Shown: in pieces, positions 6,775 to 7,064 of the stretch
Numbering within the stretch: position 1 is the stretch's first letter
Layout of the letters: each line of letters starts with the position of its first letter
Assembly: GCF_965657105.1 (NCBI RefSeq)
Contig: NZ_CBFHNB010000079.1
Span: forward strand, 1 to 7,064
Length of the DNA: 7,064 bases
Direction of reading: 5' to 3'
From: Puniceispirillum sp965657105
GTDB lineage: Bacteria; Pseudomonadota; Alphaproteobacteria; Puniceispirillales; Puniceispirillaceae
Translations under genes and position numbers: made by a program
The notes under the pieces: model-generated
What the model was told of the DNA's origin: nothing
Databases searched by the model: none
What the model saw: the letters and a program-made list of their open reading frames with translations, nothing else

Positions 6775-7064
6775 TTAACCGGGAAGCTTTTGTGTCAGCA
6801 CATAACGCAAAATATCAGCAACAGCCTTTGGGTCTTCGGCAACAGCTAGGGCGGCGGCATCAACCTCCTTTAAGGCATGTTGATGTTCTGCACCATGCAG
6901 AACAATAAGTGATTTACCAAGGGCGGCCGCATAGCCTGCGTCAAATGCCGCATTCCACTGTTTATATTTTTCGCCGAATCTTACAACAACGATATCGGCG
7001 TCCTGAATAGCTTTTCGTGTACGGATTGCATTGACCATGGCGCCTTTATGATCGTGCCAATATT
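6775..7064 (-). CDS. YtoQ-family protein, C-terminal part (5' end outside window)
   Basis: The frame is open from the window edge to a TAA at 6777-6775, giving about 95 residues. The reading continues upstream of the internal ATG at 7038 (YWHDHKGAMVNAIRTR), so that ATG is not the start and the gene is cut by the window; whole family members are roughly 150 residues. The conserved core DIVVVRFGEKYKQWN followed by AAFDAGYAAALGKSLIVLH matches what I recall of Bacillus subtilis YtoQ (FGEKYKQWNTAMDASYAIAKGKPLI). The family has a nucleoside 2-deoxyribosyltransferase-like fold, but I know of no established reaction for it. As the first visible gene of the minus-strand run, 44 bases before the transporter, it may belong to the same transcript or may be an independent housekeeping gene. 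The family call is fairly firm; the function is unknown. Confidence 0.82.
   Translation of the reverse strand, partial: YWHDHKGAMVNAIRTRKAIQDADIVVVRFGEKYKQWNAAFDAGYAAALGKSLIVLHGAEHQHALKEVDAAALAVAEDPKAVADILRYVLTQKLPG

Overview
The window looks like bacterial chromosome, most likely from an alphaproteobacterium of moderate G+C. The reconstructed XylA, the dimethylglycine-dehydrogenase-like protein and the YtoQ protein all read like alphaproteobacterial family members. A marine SAR116-like origin would fit, but this is inference from protein style, not a phylogenetic result. Coding density is high. I see no rRNA, tRNA, CRISPR array, insertion sequence or phage gene.

Left part, plus strand (1-1539): the last 49 codons of a probable xylulokinase gene (xylB) are followed, after 55 bases, by a complete-length but broken xylose isomerase gene (xylA). 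The xylA reading frame is interrupted by a TGA at 226, a +1 frameshift at 402-406, a -1 frameshift near 583, a TAA at 1384 and a TAA at 1492. One catalytic residue (the Asp of the His101/Asp104 pair in E. coli numbering) is also changed to Asn. Isomerization of xylose by this copy is probably lost, unless the lesions are sequence errors.

Right part, minus strand (7064 down to 1568): five genes run in one direction with short gaps and probably form one transcription unit. In transcription order they are a YtoQ-family protein (5' end outside the window), a ten-helix EamA/DMT transporter, a ketopantoate-reductase-family dehydrogenase with an intact active site, an adducin-type class II aldolase-fold protein, and an 803-residue dimethylglycine/sarcosine dehydrogenase-like flavoprotein fused to a GcvT folate-binding module. 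Gaps are 44, 32, 55 and 3 bases. The set reads as a small uptake-and-catabolism module: a transporter, an NAD(P)H-type reductase, an aldolase-fold enzyme, and an oxidase that would demethylate an N-methylated amine and pass the one-carbon unit to tetrahydrofolate. The substrate cannot be named from sequence alone.

The two blocks converge. Only 28 bases separate the xylA relic's original stop from the stop of the flavoprotein gene, and a perfect 7-bp hairpin lies just inside the flavoprotein's 3' end. The most notable points are the decaying xylA beside fully intact neighbours, the unassigned operon, and the adducin-like enzyme whose classical aldolase Glu position appears to be Gly.
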